Source: Runella defluvii
Lineage (GTDB): Bacteria > Bacteroidota > Bacteroidia > Cytophagales > Spirosomataceae
Assembly: GCF_014195535.1 (NCBI RefSeq)
Contig: NZ_JACIBY010000004.1
Coordinates: 188,522 to 252,521, forward strand
Reading direction: 5' to 3'
Length of the DNA: 64,000 nt
The notes under the pieces were generated by a model, which saw nothing but the letters and a program-made list of their open reading frames with translations, did no database searches and was not told the DNA's origin. Position numbers and translations under genes: made by a program. Below, piece after piece: positions 25,801-34,398 of this stretch; position 1 is the stretch's first letter, and each line of letters begins with the position of its first letter.

Positions 25801-25992
25801 TAAATACGTTGTTTATTAAGTTTCTTTATAATTTACCCGCAGATTTACGCTGATTCTAAAACCGCAGATAACCGCAGATTTTGGGTGATTAATTCGGCTA
25901 ATGAGCTTATCTGCGCCAATCCGCGTTGAATTTTAATCTGCGTTTATCTGCGGGATAAAAAATATCATATTACTTTTCAAACAAAGTATTAA
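25801..25992 (-). repeat. MITE-like inverted repeat, copy B
   Basis: Inverted copy of the element at 21818-22008. Ends read ATACGTTGTTT on the left and, in reverse complement, ATACTTTGTTT on the right, both flanked by TAA, which would fit a 3-bp TNA-type target duplication as made by some IS5-related transposases (family inference). It lies between the VOC gene and the HxlR gene, and bounds a 3.8-kb segment together with copy A. Confidence 0.85.
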
Positions 25993-26013
25993 ATGCTACT
26001 CGGGGTGGTAGTT

Positions 26014-26382
26014 TTATTTTTTATCACAGTAGCCTTTGTTATCTGTTTTCATATTTTCTCGCCCCCAGTTGTACATACTGTCAATGATGGGGAGCAACGT
26101 TTTACCATAGTCAGTGATGGTATATTCTACCCTTGGTGGAATTTCTGGAAAAATTATCCTTTCAATGATTCCATCGGTTTCCAATTCTCTTAGCTGGTTC
26201 GTCAACGTTTGCTTACTTATTTCAGTAATATTTTTAAGTAAAATACTATAGCGGTTTCTGTCTGTTCTTATCATGTGAAGAATACTTGGTTTCCATTTCC
26301 CACCAATAATATTCATACAATACACCACAGGACAATTCCCTGGTGTAAACTCTTTTGTCTTTCTAACGGCCGTATTTTTCAT
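26014..26382 (-). CDS. HxlR-family winged-helix regulator
   Basis: 122 residues. The Cys near the start (NCPVVYCMNIIGGKWKPSIL) is followed by the HTH LLKNITEISKQTLTNQLREL and the wing PPRVEYTITDYGKTL. It belongs to the HxlR group that often controls a neighbouring oxidoreductase; it is divergent from the QOR-type gene at 26483 across a 100-bp spacer. Redox or quinone sensing is inferred from the family. Confidence 0.9.
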   Translation of the reverse strand: MKNTAVRKTKEFTPGNCPVVYCMNIIGGKWKPSILHMIRTDRNRYSILLKNITEISKQTLTNQLRELETDGIIERIIFPEIPPRVEYTITDYGKTLLPIIDSMYNWGRENMKTDNKGYCDKK

Positions 26383-26400
26383 TAGTCTATTATTTTAGCC

Positions 26401-26453
26401 TATGTACATATTTTTTGTTTATACAGATTATTTAGGCAAAGGTAATAAATTTG
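26401..26453. promoter_or_regulatory. Divergent HxlR/QOR control region
   Basis: A perfect palindrome TATGTACATA (26401-26410) lies 18 bp from the HxlR start. A Bacteroidota -7 element TAAATTTG (26446-26453) points toward the QOR gene, 29 bp before its ATG; no well-spaced -33 TTTG was found. The palindrome is a candidate HxlR site. Confidence 0.35.
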
Positions 26454-26482
26454 CCCCGTTAGTACTTTAAACAGTTTTTATA

Positions 26483-27406
26483 ATGAAAGCAATACAATAC
26501 CAAACTTTTGGGGCATCAGATGTGATAGCGTTTAGCGAAGTTGCTCAACCAGAAATCAAAACGCAAGACGATATTTTAATTCAGGTAAAAGCCGCGAGTA
26601 TCAACCCCTTAGATCTCAAAATTCGTATGGGATATATGCAACAAATATATCCTATTCAATTGCCATTTATCCCTGGACTGGATGCTGCGGGCATTGTGGT
26701 GGCCGTGGGCGATAAGGTGCAGAATTTTAAAGTAGGCGACGAAGTAATGGCCGTAACTATGGCGAATGCGTATGCCGAATTTGTCGTTGTGCATCAGCAA
26801 TTTGTTTCTCACAAGCCGAGTAATCTATCTTTTGAAGAAGCGGCCTCTTTGGCGGTAAACATCGGCACCGCAGAAAATATATTGTTTACTGAAGGGAAAT
26901 TGGAAAAAGGCCAAAAAGTGTTTATACAGGGAGCGGCTGGTGCAGTAGGTGCTACGATGGTGCAATTAGCAAAAAACCAGGGCCTTTATGTGTATGCCAC
27001 CGCATCAGGAAAAGGTGTGGAAATGGTGAAAGAATTAGGGGCCGATGAAGTTTTTGATTATAAAACAACGGATATAATTGCACAAAATATTGAAGTAGAT
27101 TTGGTAGCTGATTGTGCTGGAGGACAATCACAAGCCCAATTGTTTGAGTTGCTTAAAAAAGGGGGGAAATTATTGAGTATTGCAGGAATGCCCTCACCAG
27201 AACTAGCCCAGCAACATGGCGTAGAAGCCCGATTTGTATCTGCAAACCTCATGGCTAAAAATCTAGAAAATGGATTGCAGCTTGTGAAAGAAGGTAAAAT
27301 TAAACCCGTTGTTACCAAAACCTTTCCATTGGAAGCAGCAGCACAAGCCCAAGATTTTCTCGCGGCAGGTGGCGTGAATGGTAAAGTAGTTTTGACGGTA
27401 AACTAA
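26483..27406 (+). CDS. QOR-type NADPH:quinone oxidoreductase (zinc-free MDR)
   Basis: 307 residues. MDR features in order: SINPLDLKIRMGY, LDAAGIVVAVGDKV, VGDEVMAVT, then the Rossmann motif VFIQGAAGAVGATMVQLAKN (AAGAVG binds NADPH), ATASGKGVEMVKELGADEVF and the C-terminal GGVNGKVVLTVN. No catalytic zinc ligands are present. The family reduces quinones or enones with NADPH. It is divergently paired with a HxlR regulator, so it is probably induced by electrophiles. Confidence 0.9.
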   Translation: MKAIQYQTFGASDVIAFSEVAQPEIKTQDDILIQVKAASINPLDLKIRMGYMQQIYPIQLPFIPGLDAAGIVVAVGDKVQNFKVGDEVMAVTMANAYAEFVVVHQQFVSHKPSNLSFEEAASLAVNIGTAENILFTEGKLEKGQKVFIQGAAGAVGATMVQLAKNQGLYVYATASGKGVEMVKELGADEVFDYKTTDIIAQNIEVDLVADCAGGQSQAQLFELLKKGGKLLSIAGMPSPELAQQHGVEARFVSANLMAKNLENGLQLVKEGKIKPVVTKTFPLEAAAQAQDFLAAGGVNGKVVLTVN

Positions 27407-27464
27407 TTAAGATACTGTTGGGGCGTGGCAAAATACGGCTGAATGATTCCATACAGTCCCTTCG

Positions 27465-27795
27465 TCAGGTTCCGTACATGGTCATTTGCTCCCCCAAAGC
27501 TCCCGCCCCGTTAGTTAACGGAATGGGCAGGGGGGGCACTACCCCCAACCCAAACCCATGCAAACAACCAACAAACAGCTATAAAAGAAAAAAAGCAGGC
27601 CCAAGCCTGCTGTGAAACCAGACCGCTGGTGCGGTAGTTGCCAGCTCGACGACTGGGGCGGTACTCCTCAACTCCGTAACAAAAGTAAAAGGTTTGGTGA
27701 GTACTCAACGACAGGCTGGTCGCCCGAGTTTCGTTCAATATCGAGCGCTTTCGGGAGCTTCATGGCTTGGCTTTCGGCTACCACGGAACGGCGGT
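27465..27795 (+). mobile_element. IS91-family 3' end relic
   Basis: 27457-27513 encodes a C-terminal transposase remnant (FVRFRTW...PPKLPPR then TAG) that lines up with FVRIRHASYMG...QSIRPVS of the relic at 39090. After it come GTTAGTTAACGGAATGGGCA, a GCAGG...CCTGC hairpin (27592-27611), GGTTTGGTGAGTACTC and the end text CTTCATGGCTTGGCTTTCGG, in the same order and spacing (within about 30 bp) as at 39150-39420. The rest of the element is missing. No other coding sequence was seen between 27407 and 27800. Confidence 0.75.
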
Positions 27796-27800
27796 GGTTT

Positions 27801-28136
27801 TTACATCAAGTTGGCTTTGGCTTTTGCAAGTTTTCCGTCTTTGAAAGTGAAATCAAACATTCCACCGATTTTTCCCTCTGGAAATTCGCCTGTAAATTCA
27901 ACTTCAATATGCGCTTTGTTGTCACTAATGATTTCTAATTTGACAAGTCGGGTTTGTGTCTTGTAGCCAATGAAATAGCTCTCAAAATAATTCTTTATGC
28001 CTGAATGCCCTTTAAAAACTTGCCCTACTGATGGGTCGTCAAGTACCGCATTTTTGTGCCATTTGTCCAAATACTTTTCCGTGTAGTAAGCATTGCTAAC
28101 AGCAAGCCAATCCTCTAGAAATAATTTAATGTCCAT
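27801..28136 (-). CDS. SnoaL-like / NTF2-fold protein
   Basis: 111 residues, beginning MDIKLFLEDWLAVSNAYYTE and continuing with WHKNAVLDDPSVGQVFKGHS, then a beta sheet including AHIEVEFTGEFPEGKIGGMF. It fits the SnoaL-like polyketide-cyclase group; no reaction can be named. It is followed immediately by the IS91-type end relic, and preceded by the MazG-like gene (1-bp gap), indicating co-transcription. Confidence 0.8.
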   Translation of the reverse strand: MDIKLFLEDWLAVSNAYYTEKYLDKWHKNAVLDDPSVGQVFKGHSGIKNYFESYFIGYKTQTRLVKLEIISDNKAHIEVEFTGEFPEGKIGGMFDFTFKDGKLAKAKANLM

Positions 28137-28137
28137 T

Positions 28138-28449
28138 TTATTTTAATAATTTTTCCGTTTTCGTTAGAAAGTTTTCTACTGCTTTTTCAATGTCAATATC
28201 CATTCTATCGGCTAAAACAGTCAGCCACCAAATACATTCACCTAATTTATGTTCAAGTTCAGTGTCTGTATTATTGGCGGGCCAACGTTTTTGTTGCGAC
28301 ATTGTGTGGCGACCAACCAAAGCAGCATCGGTTAAAAATGCCAACGCATCTTCTTCCACCGTCCATTCGCTACCGTGATGTTGTTTTTCTAATTGATGAT
28401 AGGTTGCTCTAATTTTCTTTGAGCGTTCAATAACTTGTTTGATATCCAT
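28138..28449 (-). CDS. MazG-like nucleotide pyrophosphohydrolase-type protein
   Basis: 103 residues, all helical. KLGECIWWLTVLADRMDID resembles the MazG/dCTPase helix that carries the ExxD metal ligands, and DALAFLTDAALVGRHTMSQQ may be the first ligand helix. The full EExxE-x12-ExxD set is not complete by eye, so catalysis is uncertain. It lies between the AraC gene (6-bp gap) and the SnoaL-like gene in a tightly packed run. Confidence 0.6.
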   Translation of the reverse strand: MDIKQVIERSKKIRATYHQLEKQHHGSEWTVEEDALAFLTDAALVGRHTMSQQKRWPANNTDTELEHKLGECIWWLTVLADRMDIDIEKAVENFLTKTEKLLK

Positions 28450-28455
28450 TTCTTT

Positions 28456-29373
28456 TTAATTGAAGGATTGTTTAAATGCTATCGGGGTGAGACTAGTTTT
28501 CTTCTTAAATAATCTGTTGAACGATTGTGGCTGTTCAAACCCTAATTGATAGGCTATTTCTGAAACAGATAAACTGGTAGCTGTTAAATACTCTTTTGCT
28601 TTTTCAATCAACTTACCATGTATATGTTGTTGTGCATTTTGCCCTGTAAGTGAACGAAGTAAATCACTTAAATAACGTGGAGAAACATTTAATTGCTCTG
28701 CTAAATATTCAACGGTTGGTAATCCGTTATTTATTGTTTCTTCCTTATCAAAATACTCGTTTAAAAGTGCCTCCATTTTTGTAAGTAAATCGTTGTTTAC
28801 TGTTTTTCGGGTAATGAACTGACGTTTGTAAAAACGATTGCTGTAATTGAGTAAAACTTCTATTTGTGAAACCATAACGTCCTGACTAAAATCGTCAATC
28901 GTGCTATTCAGCTCCTCTTTTATGTTTTCAAAAACTGAAAAGATGATTTGCTTTTCCTTGTCCGATAAAAACAAGGCTTCGTTTACTGAATATGAAAAAA
29001 AACCAAAGTTTTTGATTTTGGTGCCTAGCTGATAATTTCGAATAAAATCAGGGTGGAAAAGCAACGTATAACCTGAATAGTCCTTTTCTTCTTCATTACT
29101 TGAAATAACCTGGTTGGGGGAAATAAAAGACAAGCCTCCTTCATCAAAATCGTAATAATTTTGTCCGTATTTTATCTTTCCCGTTAGGCTTTTCTTGTAA
29201 GAGATTTTATAAAAATCCAACAACAAGGCGTTGGGTAATTCCTCATAAGGTGTTTTTATATCGGCATAATTTACCAAACTCACCAACGGATGTAAAGGTT
29301 TGGGAAAGCCTAAAGCCTTGTGCAATGCCGAAATTGAATTGAATTTTTGTATTGTACTGTCGTCTTTTTTCAT
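28456..29373 (-). CDS. AraC-family transcriptional regulator
   Basis: 305 residues from the ATG at 29373 (MKKDDSTIQKF); an ATG seven codons upstream is also possible. The N-terminal cupin-type sensor (about 20-185) includes SYKKSLTGKIKYGQNYYDFD; the C-terminal double HTH has VEYLAEQLNVSPRYLSDLLR and VSEIAYQLGFEQPQSFNRLF. It is a paralogue of the AraC gene at 30461. It lies 13 bp downstream of the SDR gene on the same strand, and probably regulates it. Confidence 0.9.
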   Translation of the reverse strand: MKKDDSTIQKFNSISALHKALGFPKPLHPLVSLVNYADIKTPYEELPNALLLDFYKISYKKSLTGKIKYGQNYYDFDEGGLSFISPNQVISSNEEEKDYSGYTLLFHPDFIRNYQLGTKIKNFGFFSYSVNEALFLSDKEKQIIFSVFENIKEELNSTIDDFSQDVMVSQIEVLLNYSNRFYKRQFITRKTVNNDLLTKMEALLNEYFDKEETINNGLPTVEYLAEQLNVSPRYLSDLLRSLTGQNAQQHIHGKLIEKAKEYLTATSLSVSEIAYQLGFEQPQSFNRLFKKKTSLTPIAFKQSFN

Positions 29374-29406
29374 TGTTTCAAAGTTACAAAACACGTTAGG
29401 AGGTCT

Positions 29407-30213
29407 TTAATAAATAAACATTTCCTGAATTTTCCTGTATTGGGCTTCTGCTCCAATTTTTTCTCTTTCAGAGTAAAGTGATATTGCGTCTTTACCTGCT
29501 ATGTAACGCAACTGCTCTTTGTTGTCGTTTGCCGCTTCATAAATTACCGAAGCAACATGTTCCGCTGTTGCAAACTGGCTTATTCTTTCGGCACTGTAAC
29601 CTTCACTTACTTTTGCCATTAATGTTTGATAGGCTTCATGGTGGCCACCGTCTAACGAACGCCCTGCAAAATCAGTTTGTATTCCGCCCGGTGCAATTGT
29701 TTTTACTTTTACTCCGAAATGTGCAAGGTCGTAAGCCAAACTTTCAGAAAAGCCGTCAATGGCAAATTTGGTGGCTGAATAAACCGAACAAGTTGGATAG
29801 CCAATCAGTCCGAACATGGAGGTAACGTTGATGAACGTTCCATTTCTCTTTTCACGGAAGTGAGGGATAAATGCCTTAGTTACTCGGATAACGCCTAACA
29901 GGTTTGTGTCGATTTGTCGAGTAATTTGTTCATCTGTCAATGCTTCTATTACACCGATTAAGCCGTAACCAGCATTGTTCAATACGACATCAACAGTATA
30001 TTGTTGTATAACTTTTTGAACGGTGTCTTCAATTTGTGCATTGTCAGTAACGTCCAATTTTAAAATGGTCACATTTTCAAGTTTTGCCAATTCCGTCTCA
30101 TTCTCAGGTTTTCGCATCGTAGCGATTACATTCCAGCCTTTTGATTGAAATAATTTAGCAGTTGATTTTCCGAGCCCTGCCGATGCCCCAGTAATAAAAA
30201 TGGTCTTTTGCAT
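29407..30213 (-). CDS. Short-chain dehydrogenase/reductase
   Basis: 268 residues. Cofactor motif TGASAGLG at 7-14, NNAGYG near 84, Ser in NVTSMFGL, and YSATK as the Tyr-Lys pair at about 155-159. GGIQTDFAGRSL after the catalytic loop is typical of classical SDRs acting on ketones or aldehydes. ATMRKPENETEL after strand 2 favours NADP(H). It is the first gene of an SDR-AraC-MazG-SnoaL run. Confidence 0.9.
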   Translation of the reverse strand: MQKTIFITGASAGLGKSTAKLFQSKGWNVIATMRKPENETELAKLENVTILKLDVTDNAQIEDTVQKVIQQYTVDVVLNNAGYGLIGVIEALTDEQITRQIDTNLLGVIRVTKAFIPHFREKRNGTFINVTSMFGLIGYPTCSVYSATKFAIDGFSESLAYDLAHFGVKVKTIAPGGIQTDFAGRSLDGGHHEAYQTLMAKVSEGYSAERISQFATAEHVASVIYEAANDNKEQLRYIAGKDAISLYSEREKIGAEAQYRKIQEMFIY

Positions 30214-30460
30214 ATTTTTTGTTTTAAAATTTATGATGCAAAAGTGGGCAGAAGTTGAAACCTGTATGTTGCCAAACTGAGTTAGGTTGTAGCCAAAATG
30301 ACACTAGTATTTTTTAGTGGGTAATTGTCTTTCTGTTGTTAGTATGGTCGCTCTACCATTGCCGCCTTAAAGTTTCATCGCCCCCCAAATGTTGAAGTTT
30401 ATACGTCAGTCCCATTGCGACAAAACCCTGCTAGCCGTAGTGCATTGCCCGTCAACACTA

Positions 30461-31369
30461 TCAATTAAATGATTTTCTAAACTCCAAAGGCGAAAGGTTT
30501 GTCTTTGTCTTAAATAGTTTATTGAACGATTGTGAGTGCTCAAAGCCTAATTCATACGCAATTTCGCTGATGGAAAGGTCGGTTGTCGATAATTTTTCTT
30601 TCGCCTTTTCAATCAGCTTTTCGTGAATGTGTTGCTGCGTGCTTTGTCCAGTGAGCGTTCTTAATAAACTTCCTAAATAACTTGACGAGACATTTAATTG
30701 CTCCGCAACGTAGCGTACTGTCGGCAGACCCTTCGAAATCAAATCTTCGCTGTGAAAATAATCCGAAAGCAATTTCTCCAAACGTTCTAAAACCTGATGG
30801 TTGGATTTCTCTCGTGTAATAAACTGGCGATTGTAAAATCGTTCGCTGTATCTCAACAAATTTTCAATGTGCGTAATGATGATTTGTTTGCTAAACTTGT
30901 CGATGTTGCTTTGGTATTCCTGCTGGATATTTTCAATAATTCCGTTGATTGTTTTTTCTTCTTTTTCAGATAACCACAATGCTTCGTTTGCCGAGTAATC
31001 AAAAAAGTCGTATTGCTTGATTGACTTGGCAAGCTGGGTGTTCCAAAAAAAATCGGGATGAATGAGCAACAACCAGCCCGATTGAGTAGGTGCTTCTTTG
31101 TCACTTGTTGATAGACTAAAAACCTGACCAGGCGACATAAAAAACATAACACCTCTGTCAAAATCATACTCCTGTTGTCCGTATTTGAGGCTAATATTGG
31201 TGCTACGTTTAATGCAAATTGAATAAAAGTCAATGACTACACTCGTCACGTTATTTTCGGCTGGTACGCTTGCCAAATCCACCACACTTATCAATGGGTG
31301 TAAGGGCTCTCCAAAAACCCGAAGGCGGTGATATTCGCTTATTGATTTTACTTTTTTGCTTTCTTTCAT
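30461..31369 (-). CDS. AraC-family transcriptional regulator (paralogue)
   Basis: 302 residues. Same architecture as 28456-29373, with RVFGEPLHPLISVVDLASV against FPKPLHPLVSLVNYADI, and near-identical C-terminal HTHs (VRYVAEQLNVSSSYLGSLLR; ISEIAYELGFEHSQSFNKLF). The two are clearly related by duplication or joint transfer. Its start overlaps the luciferase-like gene stop by 4 bp, so it is translationally coupled to that gene and to the SDR before it. Confidence 0.9.
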   Translation of the reverse strand: MKESKKVKSISEYHRLRVFGEPLHPLISVVDLASVPAENNVTSVVIDFYSICIKRSTNISLKYGQQEYDFDRGVMFFMSPGQVFSLSTSDKEAPTQSGWLLLIHPDFFWNTQLAKSIKQYDFFDYSANEALWLSEKEEKTINGIIENIQQEYQSNIDKFSKQIIITHIENLLRYSERFYNRQFITREKSNHQVLERLEKLLSDYFHSEDLISKGLPTVRYVAEQLNVSSSYLGSLLRTLTGQSTQQHIHEKLIEKAKEKLSTTDLSISEIAYELGFEHSQSFNKLFKTKTNLSPLEFRKSFN

Positions 31370-31761
31370 CCCTGTTTCAACGTAATTGATGATAAGCTTT
31401 TGGGAAGTTTAGCCCATTCAGTTTCAAATAAGCTATGAGGAATTGCACCATTTTTACTTGCTTTGAGTAGATATGAAAAACGCAACAGAGATAAGGCAAA
31501 TGGAATTTTGTCTTCGCTCGATACAATGTATGTAACTGCAACTTTATGTATATACAAGTGTTTTTGCACGATGTTCCTTTGCAGCAATTGAGAAGTTATA
31601 GTTTCCCCAAAGACAATATCCAAAGTTCCGTCATCATGTATATGCCCAAACTCTTTATTTTGAACAAAAAACGCTCTCGATACAAAATCGCCGTTTTCTG
31701 CACTTGTTTTATTCCATTGCAAAATTACGTTTTCTATTTCGGTTGGTATTTTAGATTTCAT
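31366..31761 (-). CDS. Luciferase-domain-like (DUF5519) protein
   Basis: 131 residues from the ATG at 31761 (MKSKIPTEIENVI); the ATG at 31797 would overlap the SDR gene by 20 bp and adds no homology. The core FGHIHDDGTLDIVFGE, then HLYIHKVAVTYIVSSEDKIP and ALSLLRFSYLL, follows the pattern ElGHiH..G.lDl...H...WvtY of the DUF5519 family, named from fungal-type luciferase regions but of unknown enzymology. It sits between an SDR gene and an AraC gene in one operon. Confidence 0.65.
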   Translation of the reverse strand: MKSKIPTEIENVILQWNKTSAENGDFVSRAFFVQNKEFGHIHDDGTLDIVFGETITSQLLQRNIVQKHLYIHKVAVTYIVSSEDKIPFALSLLRFSYLLKASKNGAIPHSLFETEWAKLPKSLSSITLKQG

Positions 31762-31777
31762 TTTTAAAATATTTCTA

Positions 31778-32422
31778 TCAATACTGAATTTCAACATCGC
31801 TTCGGTTTACATACATTTCCCAAAATTTAGCTGCCAATATTTTTGGTGAATGTGTCGGACTGTCGGGCCGAATGGAATTATTTACTGTCAATGTACCCAC
31901 ATAAATATTGTCTTTTTTGAGTACTTCGTTCAATTGAAAAGCAAGATTTCGCAACGCGGCTTTTGTTATTGATAATGAACCTACCTGAACGTTGGGATGA
32001 AGAGAAAGCCCGCCACCAGTAAACAAAATGGCGCCGTTGGCTGCTTTTAATTGTGGATGCAAGGTTTTCACACAATGAAAAGCATTCGCAACCGACATGT
32101 TAAAATCATCGGTTAGGTCGGTGGCATTTTCGTCAATGATGTTTTTGAATTTCATTGCAGCTGCATTGTACAACAGTACCTCTACACCTCCGATTTTTGC
32201 GGTCAATTGAATAAGCGCATTTTCTAGCTGCAATGTGTCATAAGCATCTGCAACGGCATATTCGGCAATGACACCTTTTGCTTTAAAATCTTCAACTTGA
32301 GCTTTTAGTTTTTCTTCGTTTCTGCTTATCAATCCGATGGAGAAATTATTTTCTGCAAATTTTTCAGCAATAGCCAAACTTAAATTAGGCCCTGCGCCTA
32401 CGATGATGATGTTCTTGTTCAT
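31778..32422 (-). CDS. Short-chain dehydrogenase/reductase, atypical active site
   Basis: 214 residues from the ATG at 32422 (MNKNIIIVGAGPNLSLAIAE); an earlier ATG at 32449 adds a basic tail. The cofactor motif VGAGPNLSLA departs from TGxxxGxG, LYNAAAMKFK stands at the NNAG position, and the catalytic Tyr position is replaced (VQVGSLSITKAALR keeps only the Lys). Such divergent SDRs may be inactive as classical reductases or use another mechanism. It leads the SDR/luciferase-like/AraC operon. Confidence 0.85.
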   Translation of the reverse strand: MNKNIIIVGAGPNLSLAIAEKFAENNFSIGLISRNEEKLKAQVEDFKAKGVIAEYAVADAYDTLQLENALIQLTAKIGGVEVLLYNAAAMKFKNIIDENATDLTDDFNMSVANAFHCVKTLHPQLKAANGAILFTGGGLSLHPNVQVGSLSITKAALRNLAFQLNEVLKKDNIYVGTLTVNNSIRPDSPTHSPKILAAKFWEMYVNRSDVEIQY

Positions 32423-32644
32423 TGTTTTTCTGTTTTTTTGTTGATGCAAAATTGCAACGACTTCAAAAAACAGATGTAGTCAAAACGACTGATGTTGTAG
32501 CCTAAATGAAATAATGGATGGGTTTGGGTCTTTCAGTTCGGGTATTACCGAAGGCGGCGATTTTTTGCACCACACTTAAACAGTAATCCCAATGCTCAAA
32601 CCTACCCGCTGTCTGCTGAAAAATAAAAAGAGGTGAAGGAAAAA

Positions 32645-33214
32645 TTAACGGATATTTTTCCTAATTCTGCTCAACGAAGATTGGGTAACCCCCAAGTAGG
32701 ATGCTAAATAGGAAAGCGGAATACGATTTACAAGTTGTGGGTATTTCTCCATAAACTCCAAGTAGCGAGTAGAGGCATCCTCCGAAACCAAGGGACTTCT
32801 TCTTTCTATCTTTTGTATTAATGATTTTTTGACGATTTTGTTTACAATACTTTCCCAACCAACAATGGTATTGGCGATGTCTTCCCAATTTTGTTTGGTA
32901 AACACAATTAGTTTGCAGTCCGTAACCGCTTGCACATATCCTGAAGAGGGAATTTTGTTATCAAAACTGTCTAAGTCCACAACAAAATTGTTTTCGTCTA
33001 TAAAATACTTGGTAATTTCTTCGCCTTTGTTGTTATAATAGCAAACCCGAAGAATGCCGTCTAAAACGAACCCAACTTGTTTTGCAATTTTGCCTGCTTC
33101 TGAAAAATAATCTTCTTTGCGAAGTACTAACTCCGTTGACTTACTTGAAATGAAGTCAATTTGCTGTTTGTTTAAATTTCCGAATTGCAATAAATAATTG
33201 ATCAATGCTTCCAT
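32645..33214 (-). CDS. Crp/Fnr-family transcriptional regulator
   Basis: 189 residues with the beta-roll (LRKEDYFSEAGKIAKQVGFV, DGILRVCYYNNKGEEITKYF) and a HTH LSYLASYLGVTQSSLSRIRK at the C-terminus. The ligand is unknown. Its start is 5 bp from the stop of the SDR gene on the same strand, so it is encoded behind that enzyme. It resembles the Crp gene at 21185, which is also next to an SDR. Confidence 0.88.
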   Translation of the reverse strand: MEALINYLLQFGNLNKQQIDFISSKSTELVLRKEDYFSEAGKIAKQVGFVLDGILRVCYYNNKGEEITKYFIDENNFVVDLDSFDNKIPSSGYVQAVTDCKLIVFTKQNWEDIANTIVGWESIVNKIVKKSLIQKIERRSPLVSEDASTRYLEFMEKYPQLVNRIPLSYLASYLGVTQSSLSRIRKNIR

Positions 33215-33218
33215 CGTT

Positions 33219-34031
33219 TTATTTCATTTGGCTCATTATCAGTTTGTCAAATAGTTTATCGGAGAGAATTTTTCTGAAAAATAACATCATTTTTGCTCCC
33301 GAAGCACCAACATACCTTGTTTTCGGATGATTTGATTCAATGCCTTGTTTGATCAATTCAGCAATGACAATTGGGTCGGCAGCATCTTTTTCTACTGCCG
33401 CATACATATTGATCACGCCTTTTGCCAAAGAACTGTAGGCCGTATTGCCCGAAACTCTTGACATGTATTCAGTTCCAAGCCCTGTCATTTCTGATTTTGT
33501 GCCGCCAGGTTCAATGACTATTACGTCAATTCCGAACGACTTTACTTCTTTGCGAAGTGCATCACTCAATCCTTCAATAGCAAATTTGCTTGCGTGATAC
33601 CATACGCCCATTGGCAAGGTTACTTTACCGCCAACCGACGAAATGTTTACGATTTTTCCGTAATTGTTTTTTCGCATAGTGGGCAATACCAATTGGATTA
33701 AACGTGCGACACCAAAAACGTTTACTTCCAACTGATATTTTGCGTCGGACATTGGCATATCTTCCAACGCACCGTAATATCCCGAACCTGCATTGTTGAT
33801 TAAAACGTTAATACTTCCTGCTTCTTTCAAAATTTGTTCAACACAAGCAACAAGGCTTTCTTCTTTAGTAACGTCCAAAGAAATTGGTTTTATGCCGTGT
33901 GTTTTTAAGTCTTGCATTTTCTCTGTTCTGCGTGCTGCACCGTAAACGTTGTAACCGTTTTGTGCCAAATAAATTGCTGTTGCTTTTCCAATTCCTGCCG
34001 AAGCACCTGTTATTAAAACCGTCTTTGCCAT
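33219..34031 (-). CDS. Short-chain dehydrogenase/reductase
   Basis: 270 residues from the ATG at 34031 (MAKTVLITGASAGIGKATAI). TGASAGIG is the cofactor motif, INNAGSGYYG the NNAG, NISSVGGK supplies Ser, and YHASKFAIEG the Tyr and Lys. YGAARRTEKMQDL suggests NADP(H). VIEPGGTKSEMTGLG is typical of oxidoreductases acting on small carbonyls. The in-frame extension to 34073 is not supported. Forms a pair with the Crp gene downstream. Confidence 0.9.
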   Translation of the reverse strand: MAKTVLITGASAGIGKATAIYLAQNGYNVYGAARRTEKMQDLKTHGIKPISLDVTKEESLVACVEQILKEAGSINVLINNAGSGYYGALEDMPMSDAKYQLEVNVFGVARLIQLVLPTMRKNNYGKIVNISSVGGKVTLPMGVWYHASKFAIEGLSDALRKEVKSFGIDVIVIEPGGTKSEMTGLGTEYMSRVSGNTAYSSLAKGVINMYAAVEKDAADPIVIAELIKQGIESNHPKTRYVGASGAKMMLFFRKILSDKLFDKLIMSQMK

Positions 34032-34398
34032 TATTTTATTTTTTACATTATTGATGGTGCAAAATTGGCTCAATAGAAAATGGAACTATTTGTCATTTGG
34101 CAAAAAGTGAGTTTTGTGGGGGCGTCCTGTCTTACCACCAACGTTCGAGGCATGTCACAGGGCTGGATTGTTGCTGTGTCCGCCCAGCAACTGAAGCCGA
34201 TTAGAATTACTGAAGTTGAAGCTAACAACTAAATGCCAAATAGAATTCGGTCAAGCCCGATAGTAGCCGAAAGTAGTAAAGCTGCCGATTGTTATTCCGT
34301 CTGCCCGCCATAGGGACAAACCCATGTTGAACAAAACCTTCGGTAGCTATAATCGGACAAAGGGGTTAATTATAAGAGCAATGTAAGCTTAAACTATA
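34032..34398. other. Intergenic accessory region with dyad words
   Basis: No gene was found between the SDR start and the hydrolase stop. The minus strand reads CAACATGGGTTTGTCCCTAT then GGCGGGCAGACGGAATAACA and CGGCAGCTTTACTAC, followed by GTTAGCTTCAACTTC. Such imperfect dyads next to GTTAG words recall the recombination sites around mobile single genes in environmental Bacteroidota, but no exact core site pair could be defined. Confidence 0.3.

Noticed and set aside
27418-27615. 65-codon plus-strand gene after the QOR gene
   Set aside because: Its frame does not match the relic transposase code and runs through the terminator hairpin; it is not a gene.
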